The position numbers and the translations under genes were made by a program. A stretch of 6,757 bases of DNA from DATFYI01 sp035315125 (GTDB lineage: Bacteria > Chloroflexota > Anaerolineae > Anaerolineales > Anaerolineaceae), in NCBI GenBank assembly GCA_035315125.1, contig DATFYI010000282.1, positions 1 to 6,757 of the forward strand. The letters run 5' to 3'. This document shows, piece by piece, positions 1 through 5,408 of this stretch (position 1 is the stretch's first letter; every line of letters begins with the position of its first letter). The notes under the pieces are model-generated. The model saw only the letters and a program-made list of their open reading frames with translations, made no database searches and was not told the origin of the DNA.

Positions 1-1184
1 ATCTCAGTGAGACGGCCTCGCCGCGTGGTCGGGTGGCGTTGGTACGTCAGGGTCTTTCCGGCGCGCTTGATTTAAGCCCGAACCTGATCGAGCAGATGTA
101 CGGCTGTTTTGCATGTATGGCCTGCAATGAGATCTGCCCGGCCGGGGTTGCTCCGGCTGACCTGGCCCTGGCGATGCGATCGTTCCAGGAAGAACTTGCC
201 CCAACCCGCTGGAAAAACATGCTTTTCAAGGAATTGATTCCCAGACCGGGACGCATGGAGCTGGCGACCTGGCCTTTGCGACTGTATGAAAGGACAGGGC
301 TGCGCCGGTTGGTGTATGCCCTGGGTATCCGGCGGCTGATGCCGGCTCAACTGTGCGATCTCGAGGCAATGCTGCCCCGCCTGCCGCAACGCCCGCTGCG
401 TCAGAAGCTGGCAACCGTCACCAAAGCAGAGGGGCAAGAGCGCTACCGGGTGGGCTTTTTCCTGGGCTGCGCCCAAAGCCTTTTATTTGCGGGTGAAAGC
501 GCGGCCGGTGTGCGCGTGCTGGCACGCAACGGTTGTACCGTCATCACCCCCAGGCAGCAAGTGTGCTGCGGCATGCCCGCTACCGGCTACGGGCGCTACG
601 ACCTGGTGCGCCAACAGGCCAGTCATAATATTGCCCTGTATGAAAAGGCGAAAGTAGAAAGTATCATTACGGATTGCGCCACCTGCGGTTCCACCCTGAA
701 GGATTACGGCCACTTGTTGCAAGACGAGCCGGCCTGGGCCGAACGTGCGGCGGCTTTTAGCGCCAAAGTGCGCGATATCAGCGAGTTTCTGATGCAGATA
801 CCGCTTGAGAAGCCCCAGGGCCGGATCGAGGCACGCGTCACCTATCACGACCCCTGTCATTTGCGGCGCGGCCAGGGGGTCTGGAAACAACCCAGGGCCT
901 TGCTGCAAATGATCGATGGGTTGGAATATACTGAACTGCCGGAAGCAGATTGGTGCTGCGGATCGGCCGGCAGCCAGCTCATCACCCATTACGAGACTTC
1001 GCTGAAGGTTATGAACCGCAAGCTGGATGCCGTGCAGAGCACAGGGGCTACAATTGTCGCTTCCGGCTGCCCGGGCTGCCAGATGCAGTTGAATGTGGGC
1101 GTCCGGCGGCAGGGGCTGGACGTAAAGGTCGTGCACCCGGTAGAACTGTTGGAACGGGCTTACAGGCAAGCGGACAAGAGGTAA
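1..1184 (+). CDS. glcF: Glycolate/D-lactate oxidase iron-sulfur subunit, GlcF-like (5' end outside window)
   Basis: This is the Fe-S electron-transfer subunit expected to partner the FAD subunit encoded directly downstream, taking electrons from oxidation of a 2-hydroxy acid such as glycolate or D-lactate. The frame is open from base 3. A GTG at 33 is not the start, because the upstream codons read S-P-R-G-R (18-32), the block that in this family follows the first 4Fe-4S cysteine cluster; that cluster and the true start lie before base 1. The second cluster motif C-x2-C-x2-C-x3-C-P is at 105-140. Two cysteine-rich CCG domains follow. The first has C-C-G at 564-572 and D-C-x-x-C at 672-686; the second has H-D-P-C near 850, C-C-G at 954-962 and C-P-G-C at 1068-1079. 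About 393 residues are visible, so perhaps 25-40 are missing. The family (COG0247) also includes LutA- and HdrD-type proteins, so the substrate is not certain. Confidence 0.9.
   Translation, partial: LSETASPRGRVALVRQGLSGALDLSPNLIEQMYGCFACMACNEICPAGVAPADLALAMRSFQEELAPTRWKNMLFKELIPRPGRMELATWPLRLYERTGLRRLVYALGIRRLMPAQLCDLEAMLPRLPQRPLRQKLATVTKAEGQERYRVGFFLGCAQSLLFAGESAAGVRVLARNGCTVITPRQQVCCGMPATGYGRYDLVRQQASHNIALYEKAKVESIITDCATCGSTLKDYGHLLQDEPAWAERAAAFSAKVRDISEFLMQIPLEKPQGRIEARVTYHDPCHLRRGQGVWKQPRALLQMIDGLEYTELPEADWCCGSAGSQLITHYETSLKVMNRKLDAVQSTGATIVASGCPGCQMQLNVGVRRQGLDVKVVHPVELLERAYRQADKR
1176..1181 (+). promoter_or_regulatory. Ribosome-binding site of glcD
   Basis: AAGAGG lies 5 nt before the ATG at 1187 and inside the last codons of the preceding gene. 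It fixes the glcD start at 1187, although the frame stays open much further upstream, and it suggests translational coupling, since the glcF stop (1182-1184) falls between this site and the start codon. Confidence 0.75.
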
Positions 1185-1186
1185 TC

Positions 1187-2572
1187 ATGCTGGCTCCAAA
1201 CATCATCGAACAACTGACGCAAATTGTAGGAAAAAACGGGGTCTTGCATACGCCTGAAGACCTGGCCGTTTATAGCTACGATGGCACCTTTGAGGAACAT
1301 CGGCCGGATGTGGTGGTTCTGCCCCTGACGACCCTACAGGTCAGCCAGGTGGTGTCTCTGGCCGGACGGGAGCACATCCCGGTAGTGACGCGCGGCATGG
1401 GTTCCGGCCTGGCAGCCGCCTCGGTGCCCTTTTGTGGGGGCATCACGCTGGCGATGACGCGCATGAACCATTTATTGGAAATCGACCTGCAGAATGCCAT
1501 TGCGCACGTCGAATCCGGCATTGTGACGGCCGATCTGCAGTCAGAAGCGGAAAAACTCGGCTTGTTTTACCCACCCGATCCTTCCAGCAACCGTCATTCG
1601 ACCATTGGCGGCAATATTGCCTGCAACGCCGGCGGGCCGCGTTGTTTGAAATACGGCGTAACCGGGGATTATGTGCTGGGGCTGACAGTTGTCCTGTCAG
1701 ATGGACGGGTGCTGCGCACCGGCGGCAAGCTGATAAAAGATGTGGTGGGTTATGATCTTACGGCGCTCTTCACCGGTTCGGAAGGGACGCTGTGTGTCAT
1801 CACCGAAGCGTTGTTGAAGCTGGTCGCCAGGCCAGCTTATGCTCGCACGGCCCTGGTTGACTTTGGCTCGATCAACGACGCCTGCCGGACGGTCAATGCG
1901 ATTCTTTCGGCGGGTATCGTGCCCGCCACACTTGAATTGATGGATGAGACCGCCATTGCCTGTATCGAAGAGGCCATGCACCTGGGTTTGCCTTTGGATG
2001 TTGAGGCGGTGCTGCTGATTGAAACAGACGGCTCAGATGAGGCCGCAGTTTTGCATGAAATTGAAGCGGCGGCCAAGATTTGTGGGGAATTCGGCGCCCG
2101 GCGCGTCAAAATTGCAAAAGACGAAGCTGAGCGGGCCAGTTTGTGGAAGGCGCGCCGCTCCGTCTCGCCATCCCTGGCGCGCAAAGCTCCCAACAAACTG
2201 GGCGAGGATATCACCGTGCCGCGCAACGCCATTCCGGAAGCCGTTCACCGCTTGAAGGAAATCAGCGCAAAATATGGATTGCCGATTGTGATCTTCGGAC
2301 ACGCCGGTGATGGGAACCTGCACCCCAACATCCTGTTCGATAAGCGCGATCCGGAACAGTGGCGTAAGGTCGAGCAGATGGTTGCTGAAGAATTTAACAC
2401 ATCCCTGGAACTGGGCGGGACGCTTTCCGGCGAACACGGCGTGGGCGCGCTCAAGCGACCTTATATGCTGCGCGCCCTGGGTTCCGATTCGATTGAGATG
2501 CAACAGCGCATCAAGCAGGCCTTTGATCCACTCAACATTTTGAACCCAGGCAAAGTTCTGCCACAGTCCTGA
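1187..2572 (+). CDS. glcD: Glycolate/D-lactate oxidase FAD subunit, GlcD-like
   Basis: This 461-aa flavoprotein of the FAD-binding PCMH/VAO superfamily oxidises a 2-hydroxy acid to the 2-oxo acid and hands electrons to the Fe-S subunit. The N-terminal FAD-binding domain covers about residues 40-177, with the glycine-rich stretch 70-74, P-D-P-S-S-N at 130-135 and I-G-G-N-I-A-x-N-A-G-G at 140-150. The C-terminal FAD-oxidase domain (about 215-456) has W-K-A-R-R at 320-324, the metal/substrate-site motif G-H-A-G-D-G-N-L-H-P at 371-380, G-E-H-G at 415-418 and the terminal F-D-P...N-P-G-K (446-456). Length is normal for GlcD or bacterial D-lactate dehydrogenase. The order glcF-glcD is the reverse of the E. 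coli glcDEF order, and no glcE-like gene lies between or after them. The stop lies 15 bp from the stop of the convergent transporter gene, with no convincing terminator between. Family assignment is firm; glycolate versus D-lactate cannot be decided from sequence alone. Confidence 0.93.
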   Translation: MLAPNIIEQLTQIVGKNGVLHTPEDLAVYSYDGTFEEHRPDVVVLPLTTLQVSQVVSLAGREHIPVVTRGMGSGLAAASVPFCGGITLAMTRMNHLLEIDLQNAIAHVESGIVTADLQSEAEKLGLFYPPDPSSNRHSTIGGNIACNAGGPRCLKYGVTGDYVLGLTVVLSDGRVLRTGGKLIKDVVGYDLTALFTGSEGTLCVITEALLKLVARPAYARTALVDFGSINDACRTVNAILSAGIVPATLELMDETAIACIEEAMHLGLPLDVEAVLLIETDGSDEAAVLHEIEAAAKICGEFGARRVKIAKDEAERASLWKARRSVSPSLARKAPNKLGEDITVPRNAIPEAVHRLKEISAKYGLPIVIFGHAGDGNLHPNILFDKRDPEQWRKVEQMVAEEFNTSLELGGTLSGEHGVGALKRPYMLRALGSDSIEMQQRIKQAFDPLNILNPGKVLPQS

Positions 2573-2587
2573 TTTTTTATCCTCTAC

Positions 2588-4417
2588 TTACTTGAGCTCT
2601 ACTTTGCTCCCGGCATGGTGGCCGTTGTTATGCGGAGCCAGTTGGGCCATTTCATCCAGTTCCTGTATGGATATGGATTGATCGGTCGAGGCCTGATTTT
2701 CCAGTTCTGGGATGTAGCGTTTACCACGCAAAAACGAGGCTAACGCCGCCAGCACGGATAGAGCCGCCGAGATCATAAAAGCAACTTGTAAGCCGACTTT
2801 AAAGGATCCGGAGATCAGATTTGGGAAGAATTCTTTGCCGAGGATGGTTGCCCGGGTGGCAGCCGAGAGACCCTGGATTACCTGCGGGGGTAAAAGGGTA
2901 GCAAGCGGGTTATACCCTAAGAAAGCAGCAAAGAGCGCACCGGTAGGCGGCAAGTTGGCGGCAGCTCGCGCGGCGCCGGCAGGAATACCGGCTTGCGCCA
3001 GGCCGCTAAACAGGGCAGATGGCAGGCTGGCTGCTAATCCAAGCGTAACCACCGTAAAAATCAAAGTAATACTGAGGGTATTGGCGGTGTTCTGGAAAGT
3101 GGCCCGCATACCTGAGGCAGCGCCGCGATTTTCAGGTGGAACTGAATTCATGATTGCAGTTGTATTGGGTGCGGCAAACATGCCCATGCCCATCCCGATC
3201 AATAAAATGATCAGGGCGAAGGGCAAATAGCTGAAATTAATTGGCAGAACCATTAAACCGATAAATCCAAGCGCGGTAACTAACATGCCCCCGGTTGAGA
3301 AAATCCGGGCGCCATAGCGATCGGATAGATGGCCGCTAATTGGTCCCAGTAAAAAGAAACCGGCAGTGAGTGGCAGCATATAGATACCTGCCCACAGAGG
3401 GGTGTCTTCGAAGGAATAGCCGTGCAGCGGCAGCCAGATGCCCTGCAGCCAGATGATCAGCATAAAGCTCAAACCGCCGCGTGCCAGCGACGATAGGAAG
3501 CCGGCGATATTGCCGGCGGCGAACATGCGGATTTTGAACAAATCCAGACGAAACATGGGCTCGGGGACGTGGTTTTCAACAAATAGAAATGCTACCAGGG
3601 CCAGCAAACCGCTTACGATACCGGCAATCACCCAGGGATTGCTCCAGCCCATGCTGGAATTGCCGTAGGGTTGTAAGCCATAAGTCATGCTGATCAGCAA
3701 AGCCAATAAACCATAAGCAAAAAGAAGATTGCCGGGGATGTCAAGATGCTGTTTCTTGCGAACGATGGATGTTTCATGCAGGGCAACATAAGCCCAAATG
3801 GTACCTCCCACTGAAAACGGCACGCTGACCAAAAATACTAATCTCCAATTGATCGCTGCCAGAATACCGCCCAGAATCAACCCGATGAACTGGCCAGCCA
3901 GGGCCGCGATTTGATTGATACCCATGGCAGTGCCGCGCTGATTGGCCGGAAAAGCATCGGTCAGGATAGCGGCTGAATTCGAAAAAAGAAAGGCGCCGCC
4001 CACGGCCTGGATCAGACGGAAAACAATAATTTCGACGGCAGCCGTATTTCCGGTGCCAGTTACTAAATAGAGCAGGATCGATCCAACTGCAAAGATGGCA
4101 AAACCCAGGTTGTAAAGGCGAACTCGTCCGAAAATATCGGAAATGCGCCCGAAGGCTACCAGCAGAGTTGCCGTGACGACCATGTAGCCCATCAGGGTCC
4201 ACAGCAAATAGTTGGTCTCTTCGGGCGCCAGGGGGTTAATCCCGATGCCGTGGAAGATGGCCGGCAGTGAGATGAGCACAATGCTGCCATCCAAGGCAGC
4301 CATGAAAACGCCCAGGGTGGTATTCGAAAGGGCTATCCATTTATAAGGAACGTGACTGATCCGATATCTTAAACCGGATGTGTTTTTATCATTTATCTGG
4401 CTAGTCTCGGTTTCCAT
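2588..4417 (-). CDS. DHA2-family MFS drug/metabolite exporter, 14 transmembrane segments
   Basis: This is a 609-aa inner-membrane proton antiporter of the EmrB/QacA (DHA2) type, expected to export drugs or other small molecules; the substrate is unknown. Fourteen hydrophobic segments can be read, at about 28-50, 70-90, 102-120, 128-150, 166-187, 192-212, 229-248, 260-281, 303-326, 341-363, 373-392, 397-419, 444-464 and 537-562. The family's first-helix motif appears as L-D-G-S-I-V-L-I-S-L-P (42-52). Motif A is G-R-I-S-D-I-F-G-R-V-R (90-100), the motif-B arginine is R134, and a second-half motif-A relative is G-H-L-S-D-R-Y-G (362-369). Motif C is degenerate: G-Q-F-I-G-L-I-L-G-G (175-184) has Leu180 where the usual proline sits. 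A long loop (about 465-535, with F-L-G-Y-N-P) precedes the last helix, as in many members. GGAG at 4431-4428 lies 10 nt before the ATG. A strong promoter and a structured leader lie upstream. Confidence 0.92.
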   Translation of the reverse strand: METETSQINDKNTSGLRYRISHVPYKWIALSNTTLGVFMAALDGSIVLISLPAIFHGIGINPLAPEETNYLLWTLMGYMVVTATLLVAFGRISDIFGRVRLYNLGFAIFAVGSILLYLVTGTGNTAAVEIIVFRLIQAVGGAFLFSNSAAILTDAFPANQRGTAMGINQIAALAGQFIGLILGGILAAINWRLVFLVSVPFSVGGTIWAYVALHETSIVRKKQHLDIPGNLLFAYGLLALLISMTYGLQPYGNSSMGWSNPWVIAGIVSGLLALVAFLFVENHVPEPMFRLDLFKIRMFAAGNIAGFLSSLARGGLSFMLIIWLQGIWLPLHGYSFEDTPLWAGIYMLPLTAGFFLLGPISGHLSDRYGARIFSTGGMLVTALGFIGLMVLPINFSYLPFALIILLIGMGMGMFAAPNTTAIMNSVPPENRGAASGMRATFQNTANTLSITLIFTVVTLGLAASLPSALFSGLAQAGIPAGAARAAANLPPTGALFAAFLGYNPLATLLPPQVIQGLSAATRATILGKEFFPNLISGSFKVGLQVAFMISAALSVLAALASFLRGKRYIPELENQASTDQSISIQELDEMAQLAPHNNGHHAGSKVELK

Positions 4418-4471
4418 TTAGAGTCAACTCCAAAAAAAGTATTGCTAGAAGTGTAAGTATTTAATGCAAGA

Positions 4472-4506
4472 CAATGGCCCTCCCCAAAATTGAGAAGAAG
4501 CCATTG
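4472..4506 (-). repeat. Inverted repeat / long hairpin in the exporter leader
   Basis: Perfect 7-bp arms CAATGGC and GCCATTG enclose a 21-nt interior. On the minus strand that interior can pair further (CTTCTC with GGGGAG, using G-T wobbles, around an AATTTT loop). It is the longest stem in the gap and the one nearest the exporter start. Its descending arm carries GGGGAGG, which looks like a Shine-Dalgarno sequence but has no start codon suitably placed behind it. Confidence 0.6.
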
Positions 4507-4533
4507 CAGGTATCCTACCATATGGATGCTTGC

Positions 4534-4566
4534 CAGGTCTGGTCGTTTTGAGAAAGCTGGGACCTG
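4534..4566. repeat. Inverted repeat CAGGTC/GACCTG
   Basis: Perfect 6-bp arms at 4534-4539 and 4561-4566 are separated by 21 nt. It is the middle of the three inverted repeats in the predicted exporter leader, and weak on its own. Confidence 0.4.
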
Positions 4567-4578
4567 TTCGGACTTGAT

Positions 4579-4616
4579 CCAAGCGTCAAACTTCAGAACG
4601 AATCACAGACGCTTAG
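4579..4616. repeat. Inverted repeat AAGCGTC/GACGCTT
   Basis: Perfect 7-bp arms at 4581-4587 and 4608-4614 extend to 9 pairs with one wobble on the minus-strand RNA (4579-4587 with 4608-4616). The interior is 20 nt. It lies just after the predicted transcription start of the exporter and could be an RNA hairpin or a DNA operator. Confidence 0.5.
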
Positions 4617-4640
4617 TTATTCTAATTATTAGCAATGCGA

Positions 4641-4668
4641 ATTATACATCTTTTATTGAGATGGTCAA
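4641..4668 (-). promoter_or_regulatory. Sigma70-type promoter of the MFS exporter
   Basis: On the minus strand TTGACC (4668-4663) is followed after 16 nt by a perfect TATAAT (4646-4641). Five of six -35 bases and all six -10 bases match consensus. It points at the exporter gene 224 bp downstream, and nothing else on that strand lies between. The -35 box is inside the left arm of the inverted repeat at 4660-4690, a position suited to repressor control. Confidence 0.65.
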
Positions 4669-4700
4669 GCAAGCAGAACGCTTGATCATTTTTTATTTTT
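4660..4700 (+). terminator. Intrinsic-terminator-like stem-loop with T-tract, plus-strand orientation
   Basis: GATGGTCAAGC (4660-4670) pairs with GCTTGATCATT (4680-4690), 11 pairs including two G-T wobbles, around a 9-nt loop. The descending arm runs into TTTTTT A TTTTT (4689-4700). This has the shape of a rho-independent terminator for plus-strand RNA. No plus-strand gene precedes it: both flanking genes are on the minus strand, and there is no T-tract on the minus side. It may end an unannotated or antisense transcript. Alternatively its core, TCAAGC-N9-GCTTGA, may be an operator over the exporter's -35 box. Confidence 0.5.
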
Positions 4701-4713
4701 CAGCTATAAGCTG
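4701..4713. repeat. Short palindrome CAGCT-ATA-AGCTG
   Basis: Five-bp perfect arms around 3 nt, directly after the T-tract and 20 nt beyond the stop of the 161-aa membrane protein gene. On the minus strand it is followed by A-rich, not T-rich, sequence, so it is not an intrinsic terminator for that gene. Role unknown. Confidence 0.35.
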
Positions 4714-4733
4714 GTTTATAAATTACTATTCAA

Positions 4734-5219
4734 TCACCTTTGCTTTCCGCGGGTATTATCTTCGATATCCATCAACAGGTAAATGAAATGGGAGATGCCC
4801 TTGAGGAAAATGGCAAAGAAACCGGTCAGAAGGGGGATCAGCAGCGAGCTGCCAAAGGAAATTAGCGTACTGGCATTATAGGTCCGATTCAAAACCAGAT
4901 TGACGATATTTGTGATCAGAGCAAAGGCAGCATAGGCAACAAAAAACCAGGAAAAATAATTAGACCAGGATGCCAGCCTTACGGCAGCATTGAGATTGGT
5001 GTAGGTGTCGGTATCCTCTGAATCACTTTCTTTTTTATCTTGTCCGGATGGTTCTTGAGCGATTCGTTCTTTTAATATTTGCTGGGCTATCCTGTAAGAT
5101 TCTTCTGTCCACTCGCTTTCGTCGTGTTCCTTCCAAATTGTATAAAGTTCCTCGGTGCTTTTTTCTCGCAGATTTGCCTCGATCTGATTGGTTGCAGGGT
5201 TGTTTTCATTTACTGGCAT
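4734..5219 (-). CDS. Small two-helix membrane protein of unknown function
   Basis: This 161-aa protein does not match a family I can name. Residues 16-55 form an acidic, probably helical N-terminal region with the pattern L-R-E-K-S-T-E-E-L-Y-x-I-W, D-E-S-E-W and I-L-K-E-R, which I associate with short domains recurring in Chloroflexota proteins (recollection, not a search). Residues 56-75 are a charged linker rich in S, D, E and K. Two hydrophobic segments follow at about 86-110 and 117-139, and the tail reads Y-L-L-M-D-I-E-D-N-T-R before a basic end. There is no signal peptide, so it is probably anchored with the N-terminal domain in the cytoplasm. AGGAG at 5233-5229 stands 9 nt before the ATG. 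It is divergent from metK and separated by 316 bp from the next minus-strand gene, so it is probably its own transcription unit. The ORF is very likely real; the function is open. Confidence 0.8.
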   Translation of the reverse strand: MPVNENNPATNQIEANLREKSTEELYTIWKEHDESEWTEESYRIAQQILKERIAQEPSGQDKKESDSEDTDTYTNLNAAVRLASWSNYFSWFFVAYAAFALITNIVNLVLNRTYNASTLISFGSSLLIPLLTGFFAIFLKGISHFIYLLMDIEDNTRGKQR

Positions 5220-5235
5220 TGTATAGCGCTCCTAT

Positions 5236-5249
5236 TCAAACTGATTTGA
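5236..5249. repeat. Palindrome TCAAA-CTGA-TTTGA
   Basis: Perfect 5-bp arms around 4 nt, just upstream of the AGGAG of the 161-aa membrane protein and close to that gene's likely transcription start. It could be a small operator or chance in AT-rich sequence. Confidence 0.3.
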
Positions 5250-5253
5250 TATA

Positions 5254-5281
5254 TTTATGGTTCAATGGAAAAGGGCTTCAA
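5254..5281 (-). promoter_or_regulatory. Candidate promoter for the 161-aa membrane protein gene
   Basis: On the minus strand TTGAAG (5281-5276) and CATAAA (5259-5254) are 16 nt apart, each matching four of six consensus bases. A start near 5247 would give a leader of about 28 nt containing the AGGAG. The geometry is sensible but the boxes are weak. Confidence 0.3.
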
Positions 5282-5292
5282 GGTTTTAATTT

Positions 5293-5298
5293 TATACT
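5293..5298 (+). promoter_or_regulatory. Candidate -10 box for metK
   Basis: TATACT matches five of six -10 consensus bases. It would start a metK transcript near 5305 with a leader of about 104 nt, just including the hairpins at 5312-5370. No good -35 box is seen 16-18 nt upstream, so the call is tentative. Confidence 0.25.
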
Positions 5299-5311
5299 AA
5301 TCTATCAATAT

Positions 5312-5403
5312 ATGGGGAAATCCATCAAGTCGATATTTTCGGTAAATTCATAGCATCCCTAACCCCGAAATTGCAGTATTCTATTAACAGGATTGAAGGG
5401 AGG
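5312..5403 (+). promoter_or_regulatory. Possible structured leader of metK with Shine-Dalgarno-pairing loop
   Basis: Two local stems are visible. ATGGG (5312-5316) pairs with TCCAT (5321-5325), with one wobble, around a GAAA tetraloop. TTTCGG (5337-5342) pairs with CCGAAA (5365-5370) around a 22-nt loop. That loop contains TCCCT (5356-5360), complementary to AGGGA (5397-5401) in the metK ribosome-binding site, so an H-type pseudoknot blocking translation is possible. I do not recognise a SAM-I, SAM-II or SAM-III consensus. CCCT segments complementary to an SD arise easily by chance, so this is a hypothesis. Confidence 0.3.
5396..5403 (+). promoter_or_regulatory. Ribosome-binding site of metK
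   Basis: AAGGGAGG, a strong Shine-Dalgarno sequence, lies 5 nt before the ATG at 5409 and fixes the start. Its AGGGA core is complementary to TCCCT at 5356-5360 in the leader. Confidence 0.8.
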
Positions 5404-5408
5404 TTACT

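Larger units (their letters stand above)
4418..4634 (-). promoter_or_regulatory. Predicted structured 5' leader of the MFS exporter
   Basis: If transcription starts about 7 nt past the TATAAT at 4646-4641, the exporter mRNA has an untranslated leader of about 217 nt, long for a bacterial gene. It contains three separate inverted repeats (4579-4616, 4534-4566 and 4472-4506, in transcript order) plus a small GGTA-GGA-TACC hairpin at 4518-4508, and ends in a T7 run before the GGAG ribosome-binding site. No T-tract directly follows any of the three hairpins on this strand, so transcription attenuation is not obvious. I recognise no known riboswitch consensus here. The leader and its folding are inferred. 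Confidence 0.4.

Noticed and set aside
483..1169. 228-aa minus-strand open frame opposite glcF
   Set aside because: It is an antisense shadow in GC-rich coding sequence; the plus strand has clear Fe-S motifs and the minus frame has no recognisable domain.
2033..2503. 156-aa minus-strand open frame opposite glcD
   Set aside because: It lies opposite the well-supported GlcD C-terminal domain and shows no family features.
2547..2587. Terminator between glcD and the exporter gene
   Set aside because: GGCA/TGCC (2549-2562) is only a 4-bp stem, and the T-run at 2573-2578 is 10 nt away; an alternative CAGG/CCTG stem is equally weak.
2835..3230. 131-aa plus-strand open frame inside the exporter gene
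   Set aside because: Antisense shadow of transmembrane-coding sequence, with low-complexity alanine/proline/arginine content and no SD.
4394..4521. Minus-strand leader peptide of about 42 residues starting at the ATG at 4521 and overlapping the exporter start
   Set aside because: There is no ribosome-binding site before the ATG, the composition looks random, and the frame merely crosses the hairpin.
4534..4616. Guanidine-II (mini-ykkC) riboswitch in the exporter leader
   Set aside because: It needs two small hairpins each with an ACGR loop. Only one ACGA is present, and it is not in a tetraloop position.
4490..4786. 98-aa plus-strand open frame across the gap between the exporter and the membrane protein
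   Set aside because: No Shine-Dalgarno sequence, no recognisable domain, it runs through the terminator-like hairpin and T-tract, and it overlaps the 3' end of the convincing minus-strand gene.
5220..5408. Known SAM riboswitch upstream of metK
   Set aside because: The conserved core sequences of SAM-I, SAM-II and SAM-III were not recognisable; only an unclassified possible fold remains, which is reported as a hypothesis.
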